Source of the DNA: Chimonanthus salicifolius
Taxonomy: Eukaryota > Streptophyta > Magnoliopsida > Laurales > Calycanthaceae
NCBI GenBank assembly: GCA_013350335.1
Contig: CM023537.1
Location: 8,175,438 to 8,239,437 of the forward strand
DNA: 64,000 nt
Reading direction: 5' to 3'
The number at the start of each line of letters is the position of its first letter. The stretch's first letter is position 1. Below are positions 24,591-35,689 of the stretch, piece by piece. A program made the position numbers and the translations under genes. Under the pieces are notes generated by a model. That model saw nothing but the letters and a program-made list of their open reading frames with translations, was not told the DNA's origin and did no database searches.

Positions 24591-24591
24591 T

Positions 24592-24705
24592 TTTTTTTTG
24601 AAGTCCAGAGGTGTTCAGGTGTCGCATTCGACTACTCTCTCGATGTATGTGAAAACCCTCCAATCCACACATACCAGATAAGTCTATGGAGAGTAACCAG
24701 AACTT
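24592..24705 (-). mobile_element. SINE family A, 5'-truncated
   Basis: The minus-strand tail (T8 at about 24592-24599) is followed on the plus strand by GAGGTGTTCAGGTGTCGC, CGACTACTC and CCACACATACCAG, the complement of the family body. Confidence 0.6.
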
Positions 24706-25280
24706 TATTTAACAATCAATTTGAAAGTAATATTTTAACTCATTTAGAATGTGGATACACATCGAAATTATACTTGAATTCGAATAACATAAATAAGAAA
24801 ATGCAATGACATATATTGATCATAAAATATATAAAGTTGCCCTTAAGCCTCCAAAAGTCACAACGCACATAAAGACCTTAGGCCCTCTGAAGAGCGGATC
24901 AGCACATGTATGACAAGTTTAGAGGAGGAAAAATCATCCATCAGAGAAGTAAAATAAATGGAGTATTATGAATTTTTATATAAAAAATAAGCTTTACTCT
25001 ACATTATTCCTACTCTTTCTTTATTGAGGGCGAGACTAATCTTAATAAATAAATTGTTTAATGAATTAATGACCAGTATTTATTCAATGAATATCTAAAC
25101 TATTATATAACAAGAGTGGGGAAATTTTGTATAATTTAAAAAAAAAATTAATTGTCACCATAGCGCAATTGAAGGACGGGATGATGATTTTGGTCTCCTG
25201 AATCTTTCAAGAAACCCACTCGCATCAAATTTTCCTATTATCCGCTTCATCCGTATTGAAAGAACCAAAGCGTTGGATTC

Positions 25281-25283
<3 letters not shown>

Positions 25284-25318
<35 letters not shown>
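25284..25318. repeat. (GA)17 microsatellite in the SOD 5' leader
   Basis: An uninterrupted GA run ends nine bases before the ATG of the superoxide dismutase, so it lies in the predicted 5' UTR. GA repeats in plant leaders can bind GAGA-binding BBR/BPC proteins; whether this one does is unknown. Confidence 0.9.
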
Positions 25319-25320
<2 letters not shown>

Positions 25321-25327
25321 AACTGTA

Positions 25328-27520
25328 ATGGCAATGAGCAGTGCTAGTCTAAAAGCGGTAGCTGTGATTATAGGCAGCAACAGCAACATCAAAGGTTCCC
25401 TGCACTTCGTCCAAGATACCAATGGTTTCTTCTTCACCTCCTTTCAAACACCCATGTCTCCATTTTTCGCTTCTTCTTCTTTTCTATCAGCTCGTTGTTT
25501 GGACCGATTCAACTGCTTTTTAAAAAAAAAAAACGTTTTTTGGGTCTTTTTGGATTGATGAACTTGAGAAACTGTTTCTTCTTCTTCTTCCTCCTCAGAA
25601 GAATTTGGAATACAGGAATTACTCATCTGACAGGGAAGATACACATCTATCCATTTCTTCTTCTTTTTCTCTCTATTTTGTTCTTTCTGTCAGAGACAAC
25701 TGTTTGTTGAGAACTTTCCGTTTATGGGTCTGTTTGGGCTGATACAACTGTTTCGTGAGAACATTGTCTTTATCATCTGGAAATACAGGAATCACACGTG
25801 TGACAGGAAACATCAGTGGACTCTCTCCAGGCCTACATGGATTTCATATTCATGCTCTTGGAGACACCACCAACGGCTGCAATTCCACAGGTTTCTTTAT
25901 ACCCTCTTCTGCTTTTGCCATCTGCATCTATTCATCAAGCTCGGACTCTGGCATGTTGCTGCTTCTTATTTGCTTTGCTGATTTGATTTACAGAACTAGA
26001 AATAAATATAGATAAAAGAAAAAACAGTATTAGAAATGAGTGTAATCGAGGAAGCCTTGTCCCAAGAGTCAATGTAAGGTGACATAACTGAGTCATGAGC
26101 TCTTGGAACTGAATTCTGAATTACTTGACATTTGGCAATAAAGTGGAGTCCATTGACCCTACAAAAGAAAAGAAATAGTTGCTGATGTACAAATTTAAAA
26201 GAACAAAAAAAAAAAAAATACTAAACATCTATAACCACCTGATATAAATAAAAGTATAAAAGAAAATCACAGCTGGTGCAGAACCCCTTTTTAACTGTCA
26301 ATTTTGTTTACTTAAATAAAGTGGATAAAGATGATGTCTAAATGAAATTTGTTTCTTATAAAAAGGTAACTGCTGGTGCAGAACTCGTGACTCAATTGTG
26401 TCAAATTAGAGCTTTTGTTTTCCCAATATATAAACAAAAAAAAAAAGATAATAAGATATTATTAAAGATGGTTTTGATAAACGAACAAAGGATCAGGTAC
26501 AGCTCAGTTCAAAGAATGAGATGGTTGAAAAACAGTATTAGGAAAAGTGGGGGTGGTGAAAGACATAGATTGAATGGTATAAAAGGAAATAATAGATTAT
26601 GGAGTATTGAAAAGTGGAAGAACATAACTTAAAAAGCCAACCCATATATAGGATGAATGGTGATGACAGTGATTTTATACCATGTTTTTCATTTCTAGTT
26701 TTTGTCATCATTGTCATTGTCTTTGATGGAGCCCTTGTCCATCTATCAGAATTCAAATTTTTAGATTCTGTTTTTCTTAGGAAAAATCATGTTATTTGGT
26801 CACTCCCTAATTGATCATGCCCTTTCTCATCTTTTGAAGCCGAGTATTCAATGACTGTTCTCTTTTCTATAATACATTCAACCTGTCAGTTCTTTGTGTT
26901 GAGGCTATTTCCTGTCTTCTACAAATATGGCCACACCATCTTAAACAGCATTCCTAAATATTTTCTTTTGTTGGAGAAATGTTTTGGGTCTCCTCTAATG
27001 CACTTAATTTTAGCTTCTACTTTGATTTATGCAAATTGCTTATGCAGATTTCTTGTGACTTGTCATTCAATTTCTATGTATCAATTCATTGAGATGAAAT
27101 TCATTTTTGGTCAACTTTTTCCATTTTTAATCATTTGTTAATTTGTGAGGTTCGTTTTGATGAGTTTTTAGGATGTATATCTCAAAGTCTATCTATATCG
27201 ATTCATAAAACTAAATTTTGAGTTTTCCCGTTCTTCTGATTATTTGGCTTGTCTTATTTCAGAGTAGTTCTTTAATGTTTATCATGGGTTTATATTATCA
27301 ATCTGAACTTTTAATTTCCAGTCTACTTCTTCATGATTTGGCTTTCAATTGATTTTTGTTATGGAATTTGATTGATTCTTTTCCCCTCCATCTCTTATTG
27401 TAGGTCCTCACTTCAATCCATTGAAATTGGATCATGGTGCTCCCACTGACAAGCATCGGCATGCAGGTGACCTGGGAAATATCATAGCAGGAGAAGATGG
27501 TATGCATCTTTCACCTACAC

Positions 27521-27574
<54 letters not shown>

Positions 27575-30500
27575 AATTATATGGTCAAAATGCTGGTTGC
27601 AGGAGTCGCTAAAATTAGTTTGATGGATAGGCAGGTGAGATGTTTTTGTTCTTCTGTGACAGGAATATGCTCTACTCATTGATTTCATCCCACTTGTTTT
27701 TTTTATTTTAATTCATAGGTTCCTCTGAGCGGGCCACATTCCATACTGGGAAGAGCAGTTGTTGTTCATGCTGATCCGGATGATCTTGGCAGAGGTATGG
27801 TCAGTGATATTTGGCTCCCTTTGGATGTTGCTATCCTAATTTACAGATTTTAGTATATTATGTACCATATTTTTGCTGGTTCATTATATTACATTGAATG
27901 CTCTGCCATTGTTCTCTTTCAAACAGAAAAGAGAGGAAGCTCAGCCATTGTTGTGGGAACTATCTAGGAAACATCTTTCTGAATATTTGGTTGAACTTCT
28001 GGATATCTCTTTCTTATGTGGAATGAAATGTCTATCATTGCATGTCCAAAGGGAGGAAAATAAGAGCTTTTAGATAATGAATTTTGAAGAATACACTCTT
28101 ACTATTCTAAGACTTGGTACAGACAACCATGATAATTCAAAATAATTGTTACGACTATTCTGCTTGCTATTTCCTTGCCCCTTGATATATGGCACTTCTT
28201 TTTGCCTATTTTCTTCCTTCTGAAACTTCATTAACTTTCAGCTTTCCGTCCTCTGTTGTGCAGCCCATATTTTGCGAGATTGGCTTTCAAATTCTTTCCC
28301 ATCTAAAAGCCAAGGTCAAGGGTTCACTGAGCTTCTTTCTAGTTTTAAATCTAATAAAGGAGAGAGGATTTCTCCTCCCCGAGATCCTATCCATCAAAGT
28401 ACAACAGTCTTACACTGCTCTGACTGCATCAAACACTCAATCTATAGCAATGTCACAAATATTGGCAATATTTTCAAATTTACCATGTTTTTATCTGCAA
28501 AATACCATTACCGCGTTTTTAATGCATATTTATCGGCATTGCTGTAAGTTTCCAATAAAATCGTGATAAATGATAATATTGCGACAATATCCCGATAAAT
28601 TTCCATTTAATTACCGGTAAATTCTTTATTCATTTATGATATTTTTATTATTTTAAATATTATATTTTTCGCTAGATTTTTCCATTAATTTTCTGATAAA
28701 AATCTGAGAATTTGAAAATATCTTGATTTTACCAATCCCCGTTAATATCCCAAGAACAGTAATTGTGACAATGGTCTAGAGCATTTTTCCACAAAAAGCG
28801 AGATGCTCTCTACCCACCTTTCTCCACTTGAATCCTTTGTTTTGGTTCCTGGCACCCAGAATGATGGAGCATCGATGGCTGTTGGTATTCATTTTTTAAT
28901 TAGTGTGTGCTTTTTTTTCTTTTCATTTTTTGGATGACGAATAACCCCAAAACCCCTATCTCTCCCCAAGTACGAGGGCGATAGGTAAAACTCCGGATGC
29001 TCGCAGCCCTCGCAAAATAATATGTATTCTTGGACGACATTTATTTTATTTTAATAGAGTATCAAGTTAGAGAGAGTATACAATACCGTGTTTTTGGATT
29101 GACTTAATTGTGTTATGTCTGATAATTCTGTGTTTATGGATTGACCTTATTGTGTCATGTCTGTCTAATTCTGACAAACATAACTGTTACCATGCAACAA
29201 ATGGAGTAACTAATAAGCAATCTACATGCATTGACCTAATTGTGTCATGTCTATCTAAATCTGTGTTTTTAAATTGATCTGATTGTGTCATGTCTATCTA
29301 ATTCTAAGAAACATAACCATTACCATAAACAAATGGAGTAACTAATAAGCAATTCACATCCAGAACACTTACCTTGATGATGAAATGCATGACCTCAAGG
29401 ATCACATGAGAGAACGAAATTTTCCTTTCCTTAACTTACCAATGACACTAGCCACTTGCTTACAAGGGGCTTTGTCTGTCTGACATTTTCCTTTTCGAAA
29501 GGTGACATTGTTGTGACAATCAAGTTGCAACAATTTTAGCTTTCATGAAGTGGTGGTTTAGGATTTGAGGGATAAAGATAGACATGAGGAATTGTATAGT
29601 TGCAGTGAATATAATTTTTGACAGGGTAAAGTGGAAAAACATAGTCTAAAAAGCAATCTTTGATAGATGGGAAGGTGGCTTTGATGATAATGATGATGAA
29701 GTCAAGAATTATGATTGCTCCATGTTCCACTTGTATTACAAAATAAAGAAATGAAAGAAACAACAAAGGTAGATTAACCCGAAGGGGTTGGTGTGCTCAC
29801 CAGAAACCCGCTTGAGGAAGCAGAAGTCTTGAGTTTGAATCCCATCGCACCCAAAGGGCCACTTCCTATAGTTTTACTCGGTGTGTGTGGGTAGGGAGGC
29901 TTGCACACGCCCTGAGGACTAGTCGGGTGCTCTAAGAGGTTGTAGATTGAAATATGGTCGATGATTCTTTCTAAGCATTATGGGAGGGACTGTCATTTAT
30001 GTTGAGTGTCTCATCATGGTGCATGATCATATCTGATTAGATCTTATTTCAAGTGAAAATGAAAACACTAGCAGATTGTACTGTATTCACAGTCTACTCA
30101 TTGTGTATATCCCCATTTTTTCAGTTATTTTTAAAACTGATTGATGAAGGGTATGGACTTATGGGGTTGCTAGATGCCAATGGCCACTGCCCTGCTGCTA
30201 CAGTGAGATTATGTCTTGTCAAATGAAGTTGGGACATCCTTCCATCATGTGGCATATGAAGTGAAAAAGTAAAATTTTCTTAATTCATTTGAAAAAGGGA
30301 ATATTTTTCCTGTAATTTTAGAAGTATATGGGAGCTGGAGTGGAACAGGTTTTGTCTGGTTCAAGATCTGTTGGGTCATGTCAAATACATCTAACCCTTC
30401 TCCTTTAATGTCAAACTTTTCAAGTCACAGAGCTTTGGTCAAGCTAATCATGATGGTGATGACACAGGTGGGCATGAGCTGAGCAAGTCAACAGGAAACG

Positions 30501-31095
30501 CAGGTGCTAGAGTCGGATGCGGTAATCTATCATCTCATATGCTATTAGACACTTTGGCTCACGAACTAGAGGTTCTAAGTTTGAGTCTCGTAGAGTCGTA
30601 GTAACCCGATGCCCGTGGCTTCGGAGGGCAGTGTGCATTCAGAGTTTTACCCAACGCCCTCGTACTCGGGGAGATGTGGAGGTCTTGGGGTTCTTTTTTC
30701 TTAAAAAAAAATTACTGTTAGTTCTTTAGGTATATGGTCCTCAACCCCGGCCAAGCATGCATTCTCTGGCCTTGTTTACCCTAAACATTAGAATGATGGG
30801 CTGCACATGGACATTTTGGAGTTCCATGTTTAACAAGTAAGCCCAAACATTAGATGACTAGGATCTTCAAAAATTGCTTCTTTTTTGGTGTATGACCTGG
30901 ATCACCAAACCCTCCATTCACCTTCAAACATACATTCTCCAACAGTAGTACCTATCACCCCGAGGTCGAGAATCTTGGTTGTTTGTGGTTGTGGTTGTGT
31001 GTGTTTTTCTTTTTCCTTCTTCGCATCTAACCTTTTTTACTGTATAATGCGCATTCCCTGTGGCAGGAATTATTGGGCTGCAATCTGCAGTTTAG
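25328..31095 (+). CDS. CSD3: Cu/Zn superoxide dismutase, CSD3 type, lacking the AKL tail
   Basis: Converts superoxide to oxygen and hydrogen peroxide. Seven exons: 25328-25424, 25789-25890, 27404-27499, 27603-27634, 27719-27794, 30468-30521 and 31067-31095. All joins keep frame with GT-AG introns and give 161 residues. The copper and zinc ligands are present: [23 protein letters not shown] and [11 protein letters not shown]. So are the two disulfide cysteines (NGCNSTG and VGCGIIG). The start [14 protein letters not shown] has no chloroplast transit peptide. Wording such as [17 protein letters not shown] and [18 protein letters not shown] fits the CSD3 class, known in Arabidopsis as peroxisomal. 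Here the protein ends LQSAV, without the peroxisomal AKL tripeptide, so a cytosolic location is more likely. Intron 3 is mostly a CT microsatellite and intron 1 contains a decoy copy of the start of exon 2. Confidence 0.93.
25540..25650 (+). pseudogene. Duplicated, truncated copy of SOD exon 2 start in intron 1
   Basis: A splice-acceptor-like TACAG at 25611-25615 is followed by a frame reading [10 protein letters not shown], which parallels the true exon 2 start [10 protein letters not shown] at 25789. The flanks are also similar (GGGTCTTTTTGGATTGATG against GGGTCTGTTTGGGCTGAT), so intron and exon start were duplicated together. The copy lacks the metal-binding part, and its frame runs into a stop before 25710. 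Confidence 0.65.
27524..27571. repeat. (CT)24 microsatellite filling SOD intron 3
   Basis: A pure CT run makes up about half of the 103-base intron. It is followed by a branch-point-like TTCTAAT and the acceptor TTGCAG. It may serve as the polypyrimidine tract. Confidence 0.95.
28925..29035 (-). mobile_element. SINE family B fragment in SOD intron 5
   Basis: Read on the plus strand, CCCCAAAACCCC, CTCCCCAAGTACGAGGGCG and GTAAAACTCCGGATGC are the complement of the 3' half of family B (compare 30537-30712). The tRNA-like half is missing. Confidence 0.55.
29768..29945 (+). mobile_element. SINE family A in SOD intron 5
   Basis: It has GTTGGTGTGCTCACCAG (box A region), GAGTTTGAATCCC (box B), then GTGTGTGTGGGTAGGGAGG and GGACTAGTCGGGTGCTC. 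It is well preserved except for the poly-A. Confidence 0.65.
30537..30715 (+). mobile_element. SINE family B in SOD intron 6
   Basis: It contains TTTGGCTCACGAACTAGAGG (box A region), AAGTTTGAGTCTC (box B), a GC-rich body (CCCGATGCCCGTGGCTTC, CAACGCCCTCGTACTCGG) and an A9 tail near 30704-30712. The same family recurs at 28925 and 35463. Confidence 0.65.
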
Positions 31096-32040
31096 CTGCA
31101 GCACATATAATCTACTATTATGCAGGTTAAGAATGTCTAGAGATTCAAGTGACATTAAGTTTCTTGCAAGCACTCCTTGAAAATTCGCCCCTTTTTCTTC
31201 GCCGGGATGTTGTTGAAAGGCCTACGCTTATCTGTGAGAATGGGATTGAATTGTAGTTGTATCTTTTGTTTTTTATCATGATTTAAGTTAATCATTATTT
31301 GCCTGTAAAGAAATTTGTTATAAACTCGTAACACGGAGGCTATTGATCTTAATGTTTTTTATAATAAGTGATACTGATGATACTGTTTCTTGTATTACCA
31401 AGTGGTAAGGTATGGGAGAAAATTTTCAATCTGTTTTAGGCTTTCAAAAAAATTTGATTGCCACTTCAAATGGGTAATTTGTGTATTGGTCCCTATATTT
31501 TAGGTTAATCATAAATATATTTTTGGGTTTACAAAAATTGTCATTTCATGCATAACATTTAGAAGTCATTTGCAATTAAGCCTTTGTCGTGCCAGTATAG
31601 AAGTAATGTTTAGGAATTAATGAAATATTGACCATTTATCACCCACTTCTAATGCTGAGTTATGACGATGAGTTGGATATCTAGCTAACCATACAAATAA
31701 GGATTAAATTTAGTTTAATAGTCACCTGATTTTAATAGATAAAATAAACAATTTAAGTGAAAGTTCCTTGTCACTTGTTGATTTTATTTACTTAAATGAA
31801 ATAAAGATAAAATGTACACATTTGCAAACTTTAAATATAAGTGGTAGAAGATATGTCTTAATTCCAACCAGTTGGATCTTCATCAACTTTGAATATACTG
31901 CCAATCTGCTATCGAACTAATAATAAAAGAATAATCACATTTCTTTGTTTCTTGCACTCAATCAAAATCCTTCTCTCATGGCCTTTTTTTAACTCGTTTT
32001 TATATGTTTCTTGCATTTTTTAGCTTCCTTTGATATGTCC
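31096..32040. other. SOD 3' flank and nsLTP upstream region
   Basis: The SOD 3' UTR probably occupies the first part. The remainder is AT-rich, without a recognised gene or shared repeat, and includes the upstream region of the lipid-transfer protein gene. Confidence 0.5.
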
Positions 32041-32047
32041 TATAAAA
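32041..32047 (+). promoter_or_regulatory. Probable TATA box of the lipid-transfer protein gene
   Basis: TATAAAA stands 57 bases before the ATG at 32104. This predicts a transcription start near 32070 and a short leader of about 30 bases. The spacing supports choosing the 32104 start over upstream non-ATG in-frame codons. Confidence 0.55.
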
Positions 32048-32103
32048 AGAACAAAATTCAAGCCCAGCCCATTTTCAGTAGCAGGCTGAAATTTTCTTCC
32101 ACC

Positions 32104-33694
32104 ATGAAATTCTTAGGCCTTAAAGTTGTAGCAGCAGCAGCTGCTGTGATTCTTCTAATGTTGATCCCAACCAGTAAGGCTGCAGTCCAGTGTAGTGATG
32201 TGGTTAAAGACTTGAGTCCGTGCCTCAACTATCTAGTTAGTGGCAGTGGGATGCCACCAGCTGCCTGCTGCAGTGGAGCCAACAACTTGAACTCGGCGGC
32301 AACGACGACGGCCGATAGGCAGGCTATTTGCACTTGTATCAAAACAGCAGTTCAGAAAATTCAGGCAAATGATGGAAATGCCAAGGCACTTGCACGCAAC
32401 TGTGGCATCTCCATGCCGGTCCCAGTTTCCAGAAATGTTGATTGCTCTAAGTATGTATGATCCATTCTCTTCACTAGGATAACGCTGTTGAGTTGACTCA
32501 ACTTGGGTCCCAAGTTGGTGATCTATTGAGATCTTTCCATTGCTTATTGGGTCTAGGGGTAAAAATATCGGCCTGCCGATATTTTTCTCTCGTCCTGAGT
32601 TTTTTTTTTTTTTAAAAAATCCAGAAAAATTATTGGGCAATATTTGGCGATTTATTTACTTTTACTGGTATTTACCGATATTTACTGATATTTTAAATAT
32701 TGGCTGATATTTTGCACTGTCTCGGCCGAAATATCGGCGAGGCATGGTGGGCCCGTTATGATACATATTTTATCATAATGTATCGGCCGATATATATTGA
32801 CCTTGAAAGTCTCTATATATATCGGCCGATACGATATGTATGAGCAGATATTTACATCTATGATTTGGGTCATGCCAAAAAATAAAAGGGGAAGAAATAA
32901 GTAAATAAAAGCCTCACAGGGATGTTTTGGTTTGTTCAGGGCTCCAAATTTATAGGCCCAAAAGTTTACCTAAATGGTCATTACGGACTTCAATGTAACT
33001 CTTAATTTAAAACTTTTAGAAGAAAAAAAAAAAGTAAATTGAAATTTCATCCCTCCACAATAATTTGAAGAATGTGAAAAAAAAAACTGCTATTTTCATG
33101 TCATGTGGATCTAGGACTGAATAAGTTAACTGAAATTGTAAATTTTAGATGCAATTTTTCTTTGTTAGAGGCCCTGGTATGACCCCAACCAGAAAAAGAC
33201 AACTTTCAAGGGCTTAATGTGAGATTAACAGCAGCAGGATACCGGCAAAATTTATATTCAACACAAACATTACTATTTTATAACCTTGAAAAAATATTGC
33301 TGGAAAATCAGTTGACATCGAAACATTGGACTTCAAAAAATATAACATTGCTTATATTTTAGTCTCTACATTTCGTGGAACATATTCCACTGATAATCCT
33401 TAAGACATGTACAAACCTCCCTACCCACACAAACTAGTAATTCTATAGAGAGTAACCCTTTGAAATAGAGTGAAAATTGAACTTAGGATTCCCACTTTAA
33501 ACCCTTTGGATTGACATTGCTTGAGTTTTGAACCGGACGGCCTTCTTAGTTCAGTAAGATGTTTGAGTTACATGACATAGCATGTCTACCCATGATGTAG
33601 GTAGGTCAAGAATATAAATATAATATAATTCAAGCATTTTTTTTATCTTTCTTCTGACCACTTCTTTACAAATTTATACTGCAGGATTACTTGA
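32104..33694 (+). CDS. Type-1 non-specific lipid-transfer protein (nsLTP1), two exons
   Basis: A small secreted protein that binds lipids in a hydrophobic tunnel and is linked to cuticle and cell-wall lipids and defence. Exon 1 is 32104-32450 and exon 2 is 33685-33694. The donor sits inside the lysine codon before the C-terminus (CTCTAA, then GTATGT) and the acceptor is TACTGCAG. The joined product has 118 residues and ends DCSKIT, the usual nsLTP1 end; the intron position is the conserved one. A signal peptide (about residues 1-26, with the hydrophobic run VVAAAAAVILLMLIP) is followed by mature AVQCSDVV. All eight cysteines are present at residues 30, 40, 55, 56, 76, 78, 100 and 114, in the C, C, CC, CXC, C, C pattern. 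Without splicing the frame would end SKYV. The 1.2-kb intron carries a hAT-like element and a SINE. Confidence 0.93.
32553..32862. mobile_element. hAT-like non-autonomous element, TATCGGCC family, copy 3 (nsLTP intron)
   Basis: A 310-bp element in the single intron of the nsLTP gene. The left end CTAGGGGTAAAAATATCGG matches the reversed right end of copy 2. The flanks TATTGGGT (32545-32552) and ATTTGGGT (32863-32870) match at 6 of 8 bases. Repeated TATCGGCCGATAT and TATTTACCGATATTTACTG motifs fill it. No coding frame. Confidence 0.65.
33395..33545 (-). mobile_element. SINE family A in the nsLTP intron
   Basis: The plus strand shows TAAGACATGTACAAACCTCC, CTACCCACACAAACTAG and a box-B complement (GAAAATTGAACTTAGG). 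It is a degraded minus-strand copy lacking a clear tail. Confidence 0.5.
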
Positions 33695-35445
33695 GGAAGA
33701 TGATTGGTGCCTCCATGTGGAACTAAGCTACAGATGTTGAGAATCTTTTGTTATGCATATCAGTAAATAAAGCAGCACTTTAGTTGCCATTCTTGATATT
33801 AAGACCGTAATAGTTGTAGTGTAGTACTTGTTACCTAGCTTTGTTACAAAATTGTTTGGCCTTCTCATAAGCATGGAAGTGGCAAAATATTCTCATGCAG
33901 TGTGATTGCTTGCCCAAATCAAGCGATCTTTGTGAGTGGGAATAAAGGCAATCATCTGGTGGGGGGCACCCTTTTTTTTTTTTTATGACTAAGGTGTTCA
34001 GGCCTCTTAAAGCACCTGAGTAATTCTCAGCACATGTGCAAGCCAAACTTCTCATTGAATTGTTTTTTTTTTCTTTGCACTCTACGACTGCCTCCCCAAT
34101 TTAATATGCAAAGTTCATTTTATCAAAGAAAACCACTGGATATAAATAGCTTGTAAAATCAGCTACTCACAAGGGCCGGTTCCTATTGGATTGAGATACT
34201 TTTGGGTCACTCAATGCACCATACATCATGGTGTATCTCAATCTAACGGTAAATATTTGTCATGGATAATTGATTTGAGGCCCACTAACATAGGGAGATT
34301 CTGAGATCCAAGGGTTTTGTTTGATAATAAGTGGCCCCGCATGTAACACTAATTCAACCTTAACGTAACTTACCATGTGGTATCTCTTTTAATCTCTTCT
34401 CTCTCCTAAACAGCCATCTGCAAAACAATTATCACATGGCTAGCACACAGAATGTACATCCCCTCCTATAACATAACAATCAGTCAGACATGATGAATTA
34501 AAGCAGATCTACAATATGCAATTAAAACAAGCAACTGGAGAAAAATATTATTACTGAGAACCACAGTAGAAAATGGAACTTTAAGTAATTGTTTTACTTG
34601 GATAAGGCCTGCTGAATAGATTTATGAGACAACCAAATTGAAACTTCAACTCACATATCTTCATTACAACAATATTCAACAAAAAAGGGTCATTCCTTGG
34701 AGGTGCTAATTGAGAACGAACCATCACCTTAAACACGCATACACCTCTGACCCTACCTAGTTACCTTACAAAAATGAGTTCCTTTTGTGAATATAATGTT
34801 ATAAACTGAGTCCTAATGGAAAATTGTTTAGATATACAGTGAGATTATTTAATAGAAGAATCTCCTGCATAGAAGCACAAAGTTGGACCTACAATTCTAA
34901 AGAAGCCAGTAATCAGACCCTCCCAGCGTGCCTTTATTGAAAGAGTTGAAGAAAAGAATTAAGTTACACCATTGAAAGTGCAGCAGGAGAAACATAAGGC
35001 CTCACATTTGAATTTACTCCTTAGCCCTGGAACAAGAAATGAGGAAAAAGAATCATTAAACTTAATAGAAAAGATAAACACCAATGAATTTCATTATCAA
35101 CTAAGACTAGAAATGGTGTTGACTGTGTGGCCTTTTCTTCAAAAGATAATTTAGCTGGAATAATTTCTATTCATGCAAATTCAGTACTTTCTAAAGTTTT
35201 TCTTCAAGTTTACAAAATGATGTAAGCTTTCTTTCTGATAAAGAAAAAAAAAAAGAGAATGACAAAACAAAGAAATGATGTAAGCTTATGGACATGTATC
35301 CAAATAGCTTATAAGGTGACAGATATCAATTCAAAAATATGTAAAGCCACTAATAAAAAATGGAAGAAACAAGAATGTGGGAAGCATATAAAATGGTAGT
35401 TTCAATTATATGTTTGGTGAATACAGGTACAACATGTAACTATAA
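33695..35445. other. nsLTP 3' flank and intergenic DNA
   Basis: The nsLTP 3' UTR probably runs to about 33850. The rest is AT-rich with no recognised gene except a truncated SINE at 33972. Confidence 0.5.
33972..34060 (-). mobile_element. SINE family A, 5'-truncated tail
   Basis: A T12 run at 33972-33983 (minus-strand poly-A) is followed by GACTAAGGTGTTCAGGCC, AGCACCTGAGTAATTCTC and GCACATGTGCAAGCC. Only the 3' end of the family is present. Confidence 0.6.
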
Positions 35446-35462
35446 GTTGAAAGAAGTGGAAG

Positions 35463-35653
35463 GTGTTTTAAAAAAATTTAGATGACAAAGAACTCCAAGA
35501 CCTCCACCACTCTCCAAGTACAAGCGCTAGGGTAAAACTCCAGATATATGCAGTTCCCCTGCAAGCCACAGGCATTGGGTGACTACGGGACTCGAACTTG
35601 GGAGTTCTGCTTTTCTTAGCCGAAGTGTCTGCTAGTTAAACTATCCCGTACAA
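35463..35653 (-). mobile_element. SINE family B, full length, with 17-bp target duplication
   Basis: The complement of the family B body is complete (CCAAGTACAAGCGC, then GGGACTCGAACTTGGG for box B). The flanks GTTGAAAGAAGTGGAAG (35446-35462) and GGTGAAAGAGGTGGAAG (35654-35670) are a target duplication with two differences. Confidence 0.75.
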
Positions 35654-35689
35654 GGTGAAAGAGGTGGAAGTTAACAAGGCATTTCATAT

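Noticed and set aside
25256..25327. In-frame upstream extension of the SOD with an Arg-Glu repeat
   Set aside because: It has no ATG; it starts at TTG and translates the GA microsatellite of the 5' leader. The conserved protein starts at 25328.
32011..32103. Upstream extension of the lipid-transfer protein
   Set aside because: It starts at a non-ATG codon and spans the TATA box. The ATG at 32104 begins a good signal peptide.
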